A DNA stretch of 64,000 nucleotides, taken from the NCBI GenBank assembly GCA_028023455.1, contig JAQFVV010000049.1:3098536-3162535 (forward strand), written 5' to 3'. Positions 25,226 through 36,479 of this stretch are shown in pieces. This stretch comes from Epiperipatus broadwayi. Taxonomy: Eukaryota > Onychophora > Udeonychophora > Euonychophora > Peripatidae. A model generated the notes under the pieces. The model had not been told where the DNA came from. It saw nothing but the letters and a program-made list of their open reading frames with translations, and did not search any database. The stretch's first letter is position 1; every line of letters starts with the position of its first letter. The position numbers and the translations under genes are program-made.

Positions 25226-26660
25226 ACATCTATATGCCCAAGAATATTTGCTAATATTAAATTTCAAAAAGTAGGAAATCCTCTTAGATTGATGATTGAT
25301 TTTAGTGGATCATTTATGTATAAAACAGCTAAGTATATTGACAATTTGTTACAAGATATGTTGGGTTTTGGAAGATTTACAATCACATTTTCTTATGAAT
25401 TTGTTGATAGAATTAAAAATATAAAAATAAATGATAATAATCTGTTAGCTTCATTGGATGTAACAGAATTATATGGATCAATTGATCGTCTTGAATCTAT
25501 AAATTTAATTGAAATTGAACTAATTAATATGTCTATAAATAAATTTTATTATTGAATCACTAAAATTTATAAGTGATAATATTATTGCAATATATAATGA
25601 TAGGTTTTATAAAATGGGTAAAGGATGGACAATGGGATTACCTATGGTAGCACAAATTTGTAATTTTACATTGTCAAGATATGAAGATATTATATTTAAT
25701 TTTTATAATTTTGAAGATATTAAAATTTATACTAGTTATGTTGATGATGTTTTTGTTTCTGGTCCTAAAGATATTATTGATGTTCTTTTATATAATCTGA
25801 ATAATTTAAACAATTTAAAATGGACTATTGAGAATGAACAAAATGGAAAAATAAAAATTTTTAGATTTACAAATATAAATCTTTAGAGATGCTACTGATT
25901 TAAATTATAAATTAATTTTTAAACCTATTGGAGAAAGAGGATATATTTATTTTAAATTACATGTTCCAATGATACATAAAATGGCAAGTCTGAAATCATT
26001 TTTGCATCACAATGATAAATTATGTAAATATAAGAGTGATAACATTTTAAATATTGAACTCTTTGCTAATGAACTTTTAAAGATTGGTTATGATAAAAAC
26101 CAAATTTTGCATACAGTAAATTTATTTAATAATAAGAAGAATGTTTGCAGTGTTACTTTAGATAATAAAAAATGGATATTTATGCCTTTTATAAATAACA
26201 TGCAATCTAAATTAATTAAGAATATATTTAAATAAAAGTATAATATTTCATTTTGTGTTTCTCCAAATGTTAATCGATTGATTAATAATTCTAAGAGTAT
26301 AATTCCTAAATTGCAAAGAAGTAATACAATTTATCAAATTTCATGTGGATGTCAGAAATTATATATCAGTGAATCAAGATGTTCTGTGGAGAAAAAACTC
26401 AAGAAGCATCAATTATTATATAATCAAATTAAAAATAATGCAAATAGTCAATTTAATACAGCTTCAGTATTCTTTGACCATGAAAAGACTTGTAATTATA
26501 GGTTTATATTTAATAGTAGTGAAATAAAAAATATTAATGGAAGAAAGAAATCATAAAAAGAGGAAAATTAAAGAGACAATTTTGATTGATAAATATAAGG
26601 ATGATGTTATTAATAGGCAAGTTGCAAATACGGCTATACACAGATTATGGAAATATATGT
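25226..26660 (+). mobile_element. Penelope-like element PLE-1 (RT plus GIY-YIG), frameshifted
   Basis: Three frames give one PLE protein in order. From 25226, GNPLRLMIDFSGS is the early RT block, and LLASLDVTELYGSI is motif A with the catalytic Asp (about 25445). From 25614, KGWTMGLPMVAQ is motif B, and TSYVDDVFV is the YVDD box at about 25735-25760, followed by LKWTIENEQNGKI. A third frame (25969-26235) covers the RT-nuclease linker. The nuclease frame at 26278-26556 has TIYQISCGCQKLYISES, the GIY-YIG signature with the second Gly changed to Ser. At least two frameshifts and the N-terminal truncation make it inactive. A hammerhead ribozyme lies just downstream at 26684-26740, as described for PLEs. 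Confidence 0.85.
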
Positions 26661-26683
26661 AACATTAAGTTTAAAAAATTTCA

Positions 26684-26740
26684 AATTCAGTTAAAGCTGA
26701 TGAGGATTACCATGTAATCGAAAGCGCTACCAAAGAATTC
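26684..26740 (+). ncRNA. Hammerhead ribozyme of PLE-1, core intact
   Basis: CTGATGA lies at 26697-26703, followed by one extra G. Stem II is a perfect six-pair hairpin, GATTAC/GTAATC with loop CAT, at 26705-26719. GAAA lies at 26720-26723. The palindrome AGCGCT (26723-26728) is a minimal stem III, with predicted cleavage after A26729. Stem I has one closing G-C pair (26696/26730) and an outer helix AATTC (26684-26688) with GAATT (26735-26739), leaving an internal loop as in PLE hammerheads. All invariant core bases are present. Such a short stem III usually acts as a dimer. Confidence 0.82.
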
Positions 26741-27029
26741 AAACTATAATATTGTATTTACTGTTAACATTTTATATATATATTATGAAGCATATTTTCA
26801 GGATTAATTGTGTTTATTAAAATAAAATTAACAACATTTTACTTGTTTTCATAGGTGGAAAGTTGGTAAGAAATTTCAATATATATTCAACACCTGTCCA
26901 ACATTACAATAGCCCCATATAGCTATTTGAGTTGGATAGCTGGGTTTGAAGACATGTAGATGTCTGAAAATTTTAGATTTTCCATTTAATAGATAACTTT
27001 TAGATAAGTGCTTGGCTTTGGATTGGTAT

Positions 27030-27258
27030 TTTTAGATCTAGTATCTGAACCTACCCTGATACCTCTCTGAGGAGTGCCAAAGCATGAAACCATGGTCAGG
27101 GGTTTGGGGATGTGTTCCTGACAGAGATATTTTAAGTGCTGGCTCTGGCTAGGTATTTATCATAAAGCTTGTAGAGGAATTGGCAATCCTCCCTGTTTAT
27201 AACTTACAAGCTTAAGATATAGGGTCATGTGATCTATGACTCTTATTTTGACTATTTA
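27030..27258 (+). repeat. Family B hammerhead-bearing repeat unit
   Basis: A roughly 230-bp unit with its hammerhead near the left end. It is matched block by block with 55131-55320: AGAGATATTTTAA, AAGCTTGT, AATTGGCAAT, CTTACAAGCTTAAG, GGTCATGTGATCTAT, and an end at CTTATTTTGAC (27258 and 55319). It has no coding capacity. It lies between PLE-1 and a PLE nuclease fragment, but sequence identity to either was not seen. Confidence 0.75.
27062..27102 (+). ncRNA. Hammerhead ribozyme, family B, fully canonical core
   Basis: Stem I is CCTCT (27062-27066) with AGGGG (27098-27102), five pairs including one wobble. The core CTGAGGA lies at 27067-27073. Stem II is GTGC/GCAT with loop CAAA at 27074-27085, and GAAA lies at 27086-27089. 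Stem III is the palindrome ACCATGGT at 27089-27096. Predicted cleavage is after C27097. Every invariant residue is present (N7 is G, which is allowed). The gapless palindromic stem III suggests activity as a dimer. Confidence 0.87.
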
Positions 27259-27332
27259 ATAGTAATGATAATAAAACAGAAAATTATATAACATTAAAAT
27301 ACTAACCAGAAAACAAAATTCTACTAAAAATC

Positions 27333-27352
27333 TCTCATGACCATGGTTTCAT
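27333..27352 (-). repeat. Family B hammerhead 3'-half fragment
   Basis: The minus strand reads GATGAAACCATGGTCATGAG, which is the GAAA box, palindromic stem III and cleavage site of family B without the upstream core. It is inverted relative to the complete copy 240 bp to the left. Confidence 0.6.
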
Positions 27353-27533
27353 CTATTAACAAATAGAAACATCTCCAATAAAATTCAAGTATATTTACAA
27401 AACAAAATAGCCTACCAAAAATCACTTCAAAAACCAACTACCTTTAATATCAAAGCATGTCTTCATGATATTGATGGCTTCAGATAGAAGAAGATTAATC
27501 ATCAGAGTTTTTTGCTCTTCTTTTTAATTCATT

Positions 27534-27760
27534 TTATTTTAAAAAGAAAACTTTTGCATTATCAAATATTTTATGACTTGTACTCAATTCATGAAAATAC
27601 AAAACTGAGTTATAATACATATTTTTCAATATAGTCTTATAAACTTTAACTCTTTCATTAAGACTTAATTTACTTTGACCTATATAAATTTTATGACAAC
27701 TGCAAGGAGTCTTGTAAACTATACCAGAATTAGATTTGATATCAATCAACTGTTTTGAAT
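27534..27760 (-). pseudogene. PLE GIY-YIG nuclease fragment (PLE-2)
   Basis: The minus frame 27749-27534 encodes SGIVYKTPCSCHKIYIGQSK, an intact 'I-V-Y-K ... C-x-C ... Y-I-G' start of a Penelope-type GIY-YIG domain. A normal continuation follows (HELSTSHKIFDNAKVF). No RT is attached on the upstream side and the frame stops within the domain, so this is a fragment. It differs clearly from the PLE-1 and PLE-3 nucleases. Confidence 0.75.
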
Positions 27761-27764
27761 TATT

Positions 27765-29385
27765 TTAATAATAAATAACAAAATTAAAGTTTTTTTTCCA
27801 AAAAATTTTCATATCACCCAAGGCCTTGATTTAAATTTAGTATTAAAGGTGGTTGTTTTTGAAGAGAATTATCGATAGGATATTTTGTTTGTATATATGT
27901 GTTGTTTGTATCTAATTGAATTTCACTTGAAAAGTTTCTAAGACTTAATAGGTGAAGACAGGTTGTGAGAGAATTTTAGCAAAATTTTATTTTCTGGCTA
28001 GTATTTTAATGTTATATGCTTTTCTATTTTATTTTGTATATATACATGCAAAATTAATTCAGAAAAAGTCTGGTATAATGTGTCATACATAAATGAAAAA
28101 CACTCCCCCCCTTCATGTAGATATGTATACGCAATATCAACATAGCAATATATTTCATTATTTTCATTTAATATATCAGTTATTTGGAAACATTATTAGA
28201 GCATCTGTGTACCATGGTCATGATAAAAAATTTAAATACAAATGAACGTTTTTGAGCTCTTTTAAGAACTTAGAATTTTACTTTAATTTTTAGTTCAGAA
28301 AAATGTAAAATACTTGCTGGTAAATGAATAATTAATAAATTAGAACTGAAGAATACAAATCCCAAAATAATCAGTGTTTCTATGCTTATTATAAAACAAA
28401 AGACATGAAGGATAATAGATGGCTTCTCCATTGGATAAAGAGCAGATACATTTGTAGGTATACAGAGACCATGACATTAATACATTTTTAATATAATAGA
28501 AAGTATTGTAATTTTTCCAATTAAGAATGAAATTATTATTTGTTATTAAAACATTAATCATCATCATTTTCAAATTATTATCATTCAACTGCAACAGGAA
28601 GTTTAAGCAAGTTTAATAACGTTTCTCCAATTGATTGCTTCTTTCGTTCAAACACTTCTTTCTTATCCATCTATCTATATGTAGTTTCTTTTTAAATCTT
28701 TCATAACCTTTGTCATTTGAATGTTTGAACATCATAGAAACAGTTGTATATTTTTGAACTCAGTTAACGGTTTCTGAATTGACTCTAAATTGCTTAAAGT
28801 TATGTCAGTTTGACGAATTGAAAAAAAATGCTATGCTCAAATTGCTATTTGCACTAAGATCACGTGACCACCTGAATCCATATCCATACGATTTTTTTTA
28901 TAAATAGAAATTAATATTATAGTTCAAGTTAATAGATTTAAATTGTTGCTTTAAAAATTAGAAAAGTTTTTTTATTTTTTAATCTCAGTAAAACAATTAT
29001 TTCTAATGAACAAAATCATTTCCATTTCTATTATTTACAATAAACTAATATTTTTGAAAAGAAAAGAATACTTAAAAGTCTTTGATATGAAATATCTTAA
29101 AAGCATTATTTCTAATAAGGCAATTATTTCAAGCACTTTTTTTTAATGCAAGGCTTCATACAATTTGTGTAATTGTAATTGCCTCTATTTTCAACATTTT
29201 TGCCATGTAGAAAATAAGTTTGTCAATTCCAGAAAATCTAACGAATTAATAACAATAGTAAATTCACTTTTTTTATTTTTAAATCTAGCCAATATATTAT
29301 GGCTAAAGTGTTAAATAGCTATTAATCTGACAGTCGTATATTCGGGATTGGTTCGAAAATATTTACTTTTCTTTACAAAATGGTA
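27765..29385. other. Non-coding AT-rich DNA
   Basis: No feature recognised. The minus frame 28594-28340 has no domain. Confidence 0.5.
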
Positions 29386-29397
29386 GAAACGTTTAAG

Positions 29398-29487
29398 CGT
29401 TGGTGGCCGAGTGATTAGCACAGCTGCCTTACAAGAAGTTGTCCCGGGGTTCGCTTCCCGGCCGATTCTTTGACATATGAAAAAAAA
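29398..29487 (+). mobile_element. tRNA-Gly-derived mini-SINE, copy S3
   Basis: The closest copy to a real tRNA: CGTTGGTGGCCGAGTGATTAGCAC holds the A-box region, and the B box is GGTTCGCTTCC with its CCCGG/CCGG-type T stem intact. The tail is TTTGACATATG plus A7. It is flanked by GTTTAAG at 29391-29397 and 29488-29494. The anticodon loop reads CTTACAA, no longer glycine. High GC of the body against AT-rich flanks marks it as recent. Confidence 0.87.
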
Positions 29488-29499
29488 GTTTAAGTTTGT

Positions 29500-30205
29500 G
29501 GAGTGTGTGTATATATATATATATCCATATATTCACTTCAGTTGGCAGTGAATGTTCTGATGCTTGTACTTAAAGTAAAATAGATTTCGTAGAAAAAATA
29601 AAATCCACTTGAAATTGCCTATTAATATTTTATTTATTGAGCATAGGTATACGTTTTATACACTGGGCTGTAAATGACTTATTCTTAGATAAGTAAGAAG
29701 ATTCTATGCTTAAGCCACATATGCAGTAATTTTGTTAGCAAAGTTAAATATTTTTTAATATAATAAATTCATCTATTTTTTTAGTCATTAGGCCTTTCAC
29801 CTTTTTCATATAACTGATTATGATCATTTTTCAATTTCCTACACTTCAAAAATAAATTTCCAATACTCTTTTGCTAAGTTTTATTTAAACCACATCTACA
29901 GTCAAAATCTTTATTCCATTTTTGGTTTCTTTCCTCACTATTTAAAACTCATGATTTGTGTTAAATAACAGAAAGCTCCATTTAGCAGTATATATTTCTT
30001 TTATATTATAAACTCAAAAGAAAACAGAGTCTCAACAAAAAGTGATTAAAACCTTCAAACTGACCAAAAGCCACTTAACATGATTTGCAAGCCAAATGAG
30101 AGCAAAAAACTCCCCAAAGTAAATAATGATGAGCCAATCTCAACAATCATAATAATAGTGCTAAATAATCACAATATTGGCGAAGCTTAGGGTTTGCATG
30201 CCATA
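29500..30205. other. Non-coding AT-rich DNA
   Basis: A short (AT)n at 29509-29524. No gene recognised. Confidence 0.5.
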
Positions 30206-30211
30206 TGTCAC

Positions 30212-30369
<158 letters not shown>

Positions 30370-30399
30370 TTACAATAAGAACGATATATTAGCAGATTA

Positions 30400-32835
30400 G
30401 GAAGGGGAGACTTCTTATACTCTTCAAAATATAATAGCTCTTAATATTTAATGCATGTGTCATTAAAGGGTTAGATTACTTTAACTTCTCTATTTACAAC
30501 TCATCTTCCAAATACAACACATCTTACAACCATAATGAATATCTTGATTATCATGCTCAGATTCAACATTAAATTTATTTTTATTAAATAAAAGCATGTT
30601 TTCTTATGATTTGCCACATTAACTTCTTCTTTAAAATAATTTTGTTCTTAAATAAATTTCCCTAATAATCTTATATGTAAAATGGATATCTCAGTGTCCA
30701 TATGATGAATATTTTAATAATTATAAATTTTATTCTTTTCTTTTAATTTTTGAAAAACTATTAAATAAAGAATGAGATCCTAATAAACAAAACAGTCATA
30801 ACCCTTAAGATTATGTCTCACTAAATTACAATGATAATAATAATTTTTAAATTTAAGCTAAACATGAAAACATTTAATTTGGAATAAAAACAGTATACTA
30901 GGATAGCATTCAGGATATAATGAGTCGATAAGGGATTTTATGGACACTCAAAGTATCACACTAATAAATTATCTTTAAATATTTTCTGAAATAAAATCAA
31001 GCAAATCTATAATTTGAATTTATAATAAATAAACAAAGTAATTTTCTAAATAGAATAAAGAGACCTTTTAATAATGCAAAATGATCTATAAAACAAACAC
31101 AATAATCTTTTAAATAAATTAAATTGATTACTTTTTAATAAATTAAATTAGATCACTTTATGATCTAATAATGAATAAATAATTATAATTATTTTTAATA
31201 AATAAAATAACCTTTTTGTTGGATGTTTTTTTTAACATCAGAGATAAAAATTTAGTAAAGTGTCTCTCTTGTCAAATTCTTAGTATTCATATACTCTCAA
31301 TGGATAACAAGCAAAGTCAACTGTGTGATAAATTTTATGATATTTACATTTCTGAAAGTATGTGAATGAAAACAGGCAAAAAGTAAATTATCAATAAAAA
31401 CAACATTTATTAAACATTAAAAACATTTAAAAGACAAACAACCTTGCTATCATACAGTATTGTCAAAATAAATTCTTAAGATACAATCAACAAATATAAA
31501 AAACAATTGTAATTTCCATTTTAAAATGAATAAATACAAAATAAACAATATTCGATGGTTAGTGAAACATTATACAGTATTGGTATCACAAATAAGTTAT
31601 CTCATTTAACAAAACAATAATTCCATTATAATGACCATAATAAATGTATTTAATACTCTTATAAAATAAAAACTTATTCATCCATATGGTGAGATGAATG
31701 CTGAAGATGTAAATTCTTTACTGAAGCTACATATACAATTTTTAAAATGTTAATATTAAATATTTATTAGACTTACATCTTGAGGCACTGCCAAGCCACA
31801 TTTAAAAGACTTAGACATTATGACAACAAATTGCACTTAGATAGACTAAGAGTGTGGCTAAAGATAAAGTTGGCACTCCTGCATACTTACAAAATATATC
31901 AATTGCTAGAATAAAGTTATGGTAGTATAATACTCATAACTTTATACCAAAATATATCACAAGTAAATACACATTTAGAATAGTAAGGCAAAGACAAAGT
32001 AAATAATGGTGTGAACTAAAAAAAAGCACCTACATCTGAGGGTAATAAATGAACTAGGACTTTCTCATTAGTCATAAGATAATTAAAATGGACCATCAAT
32101 AAAAAACAACAACAATATTATTTGTCTTAATAAAACTAATTCCACAATCTTCTTAAAGATATCAACAACTAACTGATGCATAAAGTCAATTATTAATAAC
32201 TAGGACTAAACATAGCTTAATAAAAATTATGACATAAAATAAAAAATAAAAATATACATCAACTTCAACCTTTGACAACATTTGCATATATATTCAAAAT
32301 AAATAATTTTATGAAAGGGAAAATATAACACATTTAAAATACAACACTATCAAGGTATTAATATTCTGAGAACTTATAATAAATATATTTCATTAATAAT
32401 TTATAAAACTATACCAAATAAAATGCATAAAATAGTAACAATACAGCAGTTTACGATATGAATATTTAAACTTAAGAACAATATTTTTTTACCAAAAAAA
32501 AAAAAAAAAAGATAAAATAAAAGTCCTTCATATTGGTGTTTCTTCCATCTTGACAGAATACAGTAACTGAAATAGAGTTCTGAAATATCTTGCAGATTTT
32601 CAGTGTATTGTAATATAGTATATTTAACTTACACACAATATTTCACAAAATGAGATTAAGCAATATTATCATTTAAATTTATGAAATGTATTTTATGAAA
32701 AAGAATGCAAATATGACACACTTTTAATATTTCAGTAGAATAATATATTAACTACATATAACTTTTGAAAGCACATATTAAGGATAATCTTTAAGAACCA
32801 ATTTTTCTCAAAAATCACATTTTATCATAGAGCAT
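30400..32835. other. Non-coding AT-rich DNA
   Basis: No gene or element recognised; a poly-A run at 32494-32511. Confidence 0.5.
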
Positions 32836-32838
32836 ACT

Positions 32839-32841
<3 letters not shown>

Positions 32842-32903
<62 letters not shown>

Positions 32904-33075
32904 CAACAATAACAATAATAATAATAATAACAACAACAACAACAATAATAATAATAATAATAATAATAACAACAACAATAATAATAACAACAACAATAAT
33001 AATAATAATAACAACAACAACAATAATAATAATAATAATAACAACAACAACAACAATGACAATAATAATAATAAT
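32842..33075. repeat. Compound (AAT)n/(AAC)n microsatellite
   Basis: A trinucleotide array in which blocks of AAT alternate with blocks of AAC. The plus strand has AAC blocks at about 32900-32911, 32929-32944, 32969-32978, 32986-32995 and 33009-33023. Poly-Leu/Tyr/Cys frames across it are artefacts. Confidence 0.95.
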
Positions 33076-33079
33076 GCAT

Positions 33080-34240
33080 GCTATATAAATTTAAAGTCAT
33101 TCATTCATAACACATTTTAAAAAATAGATGTGTCAAGTAGTGTGAATTTTACAATAAAAACTAATATGTATAAAAAAGTTTGAAATAAATTAATTATTTC
33201 CTTATTAAGGCATGTATTAATTCAGGTAAGATATTTATAAAGTGTTTCATAATTATGAATCAGGATATGCAATTTGGATTTAAAGTCTTTTCATTTAAAA
33301 ATGAAACCACTCCAAAAAAATGTTTTTCAACACATGAAAAATTTAAAAATATTTTCTAAATAAAGTTGCTTAAAGAATAGTCAAAATAGTTTAAAGTCTT
33401 TAACAATCTCAATGCTATAAATTTAATTTTGTAATATCATATACCTATAACATAGAAAACAGAATTAATAAAAGTTCTTATGCAACAGAAATGATATTGA
33501 CAATTTTCCCTAAAATCCACCAAAGTACTTAATTTTAGCAAAAATGATTTAGCTCCTGTTGAATTTTCTGTTGAATTTCCCATAATGCATGTCCCTTAAT
33601 GTAATTTCAAGCACTGGAAAGTTTTGTCAGTTAAAGATTGAGCATGGATAATGGTTAATTTACCAATTCATTCTTTTAAAACTTTAAAACAAAATAAAAC
33701 TAATTAAAAATAGTTACAACTTAAATGCAAATAATAATTATTTTGATTTTTTTTGCAATCAAATAGATAAGCAAGGGTGTGCAGGTGTGTTCACCAGCTT
33801 TATTTATAATATAAGTTATGTGATTAATTTTTGATAGATAAATTTGATATTTTGATTTTTCCCAACTAACCTATATTGATCGGAAGTCACAGACTTCTCA
33901 GTATCCTAGAAAACTGCTAAAAATAAACTAATTTGCATATGATATCTACACAATTAATTATTATATCATCTTTTAAATAAACATTTTTTAAAACAAATTA
34001 TTTAGTAAAATTAAATATATTACATAATTTAATAAAATATTTTCTTTTTTTAATTTGAATATAATAATAATAGTAATTGAAAACTATTCAGAAAAGTTTG
34101 AAATTTTAATAAAAATAATAATTATGTAAGTTTGAAGCAGATAAAAGAAACAACATTGAAATTTAGATGAAAGATTTAATTAAACCAGGTTATAATTATA
34201 ATTTATTAAAGAAAACTCTTAAATTTTTATTTAAAACTTT
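33080..34240. other. Non-coding AT-rich DNA
   Basis: No gene or element recognised. Confidence 0.5.
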
Positions 34241-34289
34241 AATAATAATAATAATGATGATGATGATGCATGGATCGGCCTTTTTTAAA

Positions 34290-34740
34290 TACCTAATATA
34301 TCTAAAAGAATAAAAACATTTTTTTCAAATGATTATAATATCAGTTTTAGAACACCTCCTAATCTTAATGAAATTTTAAATAATACTAAAGATAGATTAT
34401 CTCCAAGACAATTTTCTACAAATAATTTATAAAACCAAATGTAATGAACCAAAATAAATGTATTTTATTATGAAGAATCTTGTGCCAATTGTTAGCACAA
34501 CATAAATATTTACACAAACATGCTAAAACAGTCTCTAAGGTTAAATCTATATTTTTGAAACATGACATAAATCTGGACATAATTTTGATCCTATTTATAT
34601 TGATGCTGTTTCTACTGAATGTAATGACCACAAAAGAAAATATAAAATGGCATGCTTTACAATAAGCAAATAATATCAATGCAATAAACAAGAAACACTC
34701 ATTCATTGCATTGTCATGTGAATAGCATATTTAATTTGTC
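34290..34740 (+). pseudogene. PLE fragment: RT-nuclease linker and decayed GIY-YIG
   Basis: The plus strand at 34325-34430 reads NISFRTPPNLNEILNNTKDRLSP, the conserved PLE segment just before the nuclease. After a one-base shift it reads YKTKCNEPK, the start of the 'V-Y-K-I-x-C' motif. Further on, 34600-34660 reads STECNDHKRKYKMA, like the 'E-x-x-x-R-K-R-K-x-x-E-A' block near the end of such nucleases. The region between is broken by stops. No RT motifs lie upstream, where an ATG-type microsatellite (34255-34270) sits. Confidence 0.55.
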
Positions 34741-35325
34741 TACCATTATCAGCCACTGCAAGATGAAGGTCTCTCCAAGTTCAGTTCATCATCTCTGATC
34801 TCTAGCAATTCTTCTCCATATCATCCCACACACTTTTTTAGTATATCCATTCATCTCACATGTGGTTTACTTCTGGGTTTTTTAGAATCACTTGGAATAC
34901 AGTTTAAAATTTCAATTGTCCATCTATTATCTCTGCTAGCTATCCACCTCAACTCATCTTTTAATTTTTTCAACTATATTAGTAAAACCTGTTTGTTTTC
35001 TTATCCATATATTGTGTTTTCAAGCTCTTCTTGTTACTACTAACATGCATCTCTCCATATTTCTTTAAGTGGTCCAATGTCTCTATATTGCTCTTCTATT
35101 AATTATCTAAGTCTTAGATCCATAAGTAAGAACTAGTAAAATACATTTATTAAAAACCATCCTTTTCAAACACACATGCATATTTCCTTTTAATATTACA
35201 TTTTCTCTACCAAAAGCAATCCAACCAAGTTTAATTCTATGATTAATTTCATCCATTATGTTTCCATCTGTAGTAATAATCTAACCAAGATATCTGTATT
35301 TGAATTTTAATGTATGTATTTATTT
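34741..35325 (-). mobile_element. RTE-like LINE, decayed 3' fragment
   Basis: The minus strand aligns along its length with the C-terminal coding region of the LINE copy at 46512-47130. Recognisable blocks include the approximately 34755 segment matching CTGCAGGATGAAGGTCTCTC, and the 'first-Met' MPMCLKRK region near 35180. Stops and frameshifts are frequent. It is older than the copy at 14.85 kb. Confidence 0.75.
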
Positions 35326-35329
35326 TTTA

Positions 35330-36085
35330 TCTATATATTTTATTGCAGTTAATGATTATGACTGATTTGGTCAAAAGCAATGCTTAGATATTATTTTTAT
35401 TAAAATTTTAAACTTTCCTGAATAGTTTTTCATTACTATTATTAAATGTATTATAATAAATGAAAAATAAAATATTACATAATAAAAGTCACATTATCTT
35501 AACAGAACATTACCTTATAATATTTTTCTTTAAACATTTTTAAAAATGCATTTAAGGTCCTATAATATTTTTAATTATATATATTTTTAAAAATAAAGAA
35601 GTTTAAAAATAACTTTAACATTAATTAACAAGGAAATTCTAAAAAAAAAAAAAAAAAAAAATTTTAGCATGCATGCATCCTCACATACATTTTATTATTC
35701 TTTATTTAAAAATTGAGTTTAATTATAAAAATTAATTCTTGACTTTAAAAATTATTTATCCCATTAAAGCAATTAAATTTGAGATTGTTTAATTGAAATA
35801 TTATTATTACAATTAAAATCAGATAATGTACTTCTAACAAGTAATTTAAACATTTGCAAACCAGTTTTAAGGGTTTGAACGTATCTTTAAAGTTTTTCAG
35901 TAATATTAATTATTAATAAACTCAGATAACTAAACTAAGATGGTTTTAATTTCAATATTTTAAAATTGCACTCACTGACACTTTAAGTCAGTAACAGTTT
36001 TAAGATTAAGTATTCAAAAATTTTAAAAGAGTTACTTAAAAGATTTAAACATTATAAGCTGACCCTTGAGATTACTTTTTAAGTC
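35330..36085. other. Non-coding AT-rich DNA
   Basis: A poly-A run at 35641-35660. No gene or element recognised. Confidence 0.5.
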
Positions 36086-36089
36086 ATGA

Positions 36090-36264
36090 CATTTATCACT
36101 GATCACATCTCCAATACTAGCACATAATTGTTTATAAACAAAGCAAAGCTCCATATAGTAGTGCCACCTGTGCTAAACAGAGTAATCAATGGATGCCATC
36201 CATTGATTACTCTGTTTAGCACAAGTGGCACTACTATATGGAGTTTTGCTTTGCTTTGTTTATA
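36090..36264. repeat. Family C repeat collapsed into a near-perfect 60-bp-arm hairpin
   Basis: The left portion (36090-36130: GATCACATCTCC...ACTAGCACATAATTG) matches the start of the family C unit. It is followed by two copies of the unit's right end in inverted orientation, at about 36132-36194 and 36198-36264, separated by only three bases (GCC). Arms differ by a small gap and a few bases. The hammerhead segment is absent. Confidence 0.8.
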
Positions 36265-36479
36265 ACATTTATAAAAGTTTTTGTAAATTGGCTAATCAGA
36301 TACATAACATTAAGCTATTAATTAGTAACAAAGTTTGCTTATCAAAAAATTTAAACTAGTAAATTTTTTAAAAAAATACTATGCTATTATAAATTGGACA
36401 TTCAACTTTAAGACAAAAATTGAGTGGCATTATATATAAGTCCAAATTATTGGAGTATTCTATAATTTTATTGTTTTTC

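Noticed and set aside
28360-28600. CRISPR-like or regular spacer repeats
   Set aside because: No regularly spaced direct repeats are present here or elsewhere. The genome is eukaryotic by its transposon content.
32825-33100. Long Tyr/Cys- and Leu-rich reading frames
   Set aside because: Artefacts of the AAT/AAC array.
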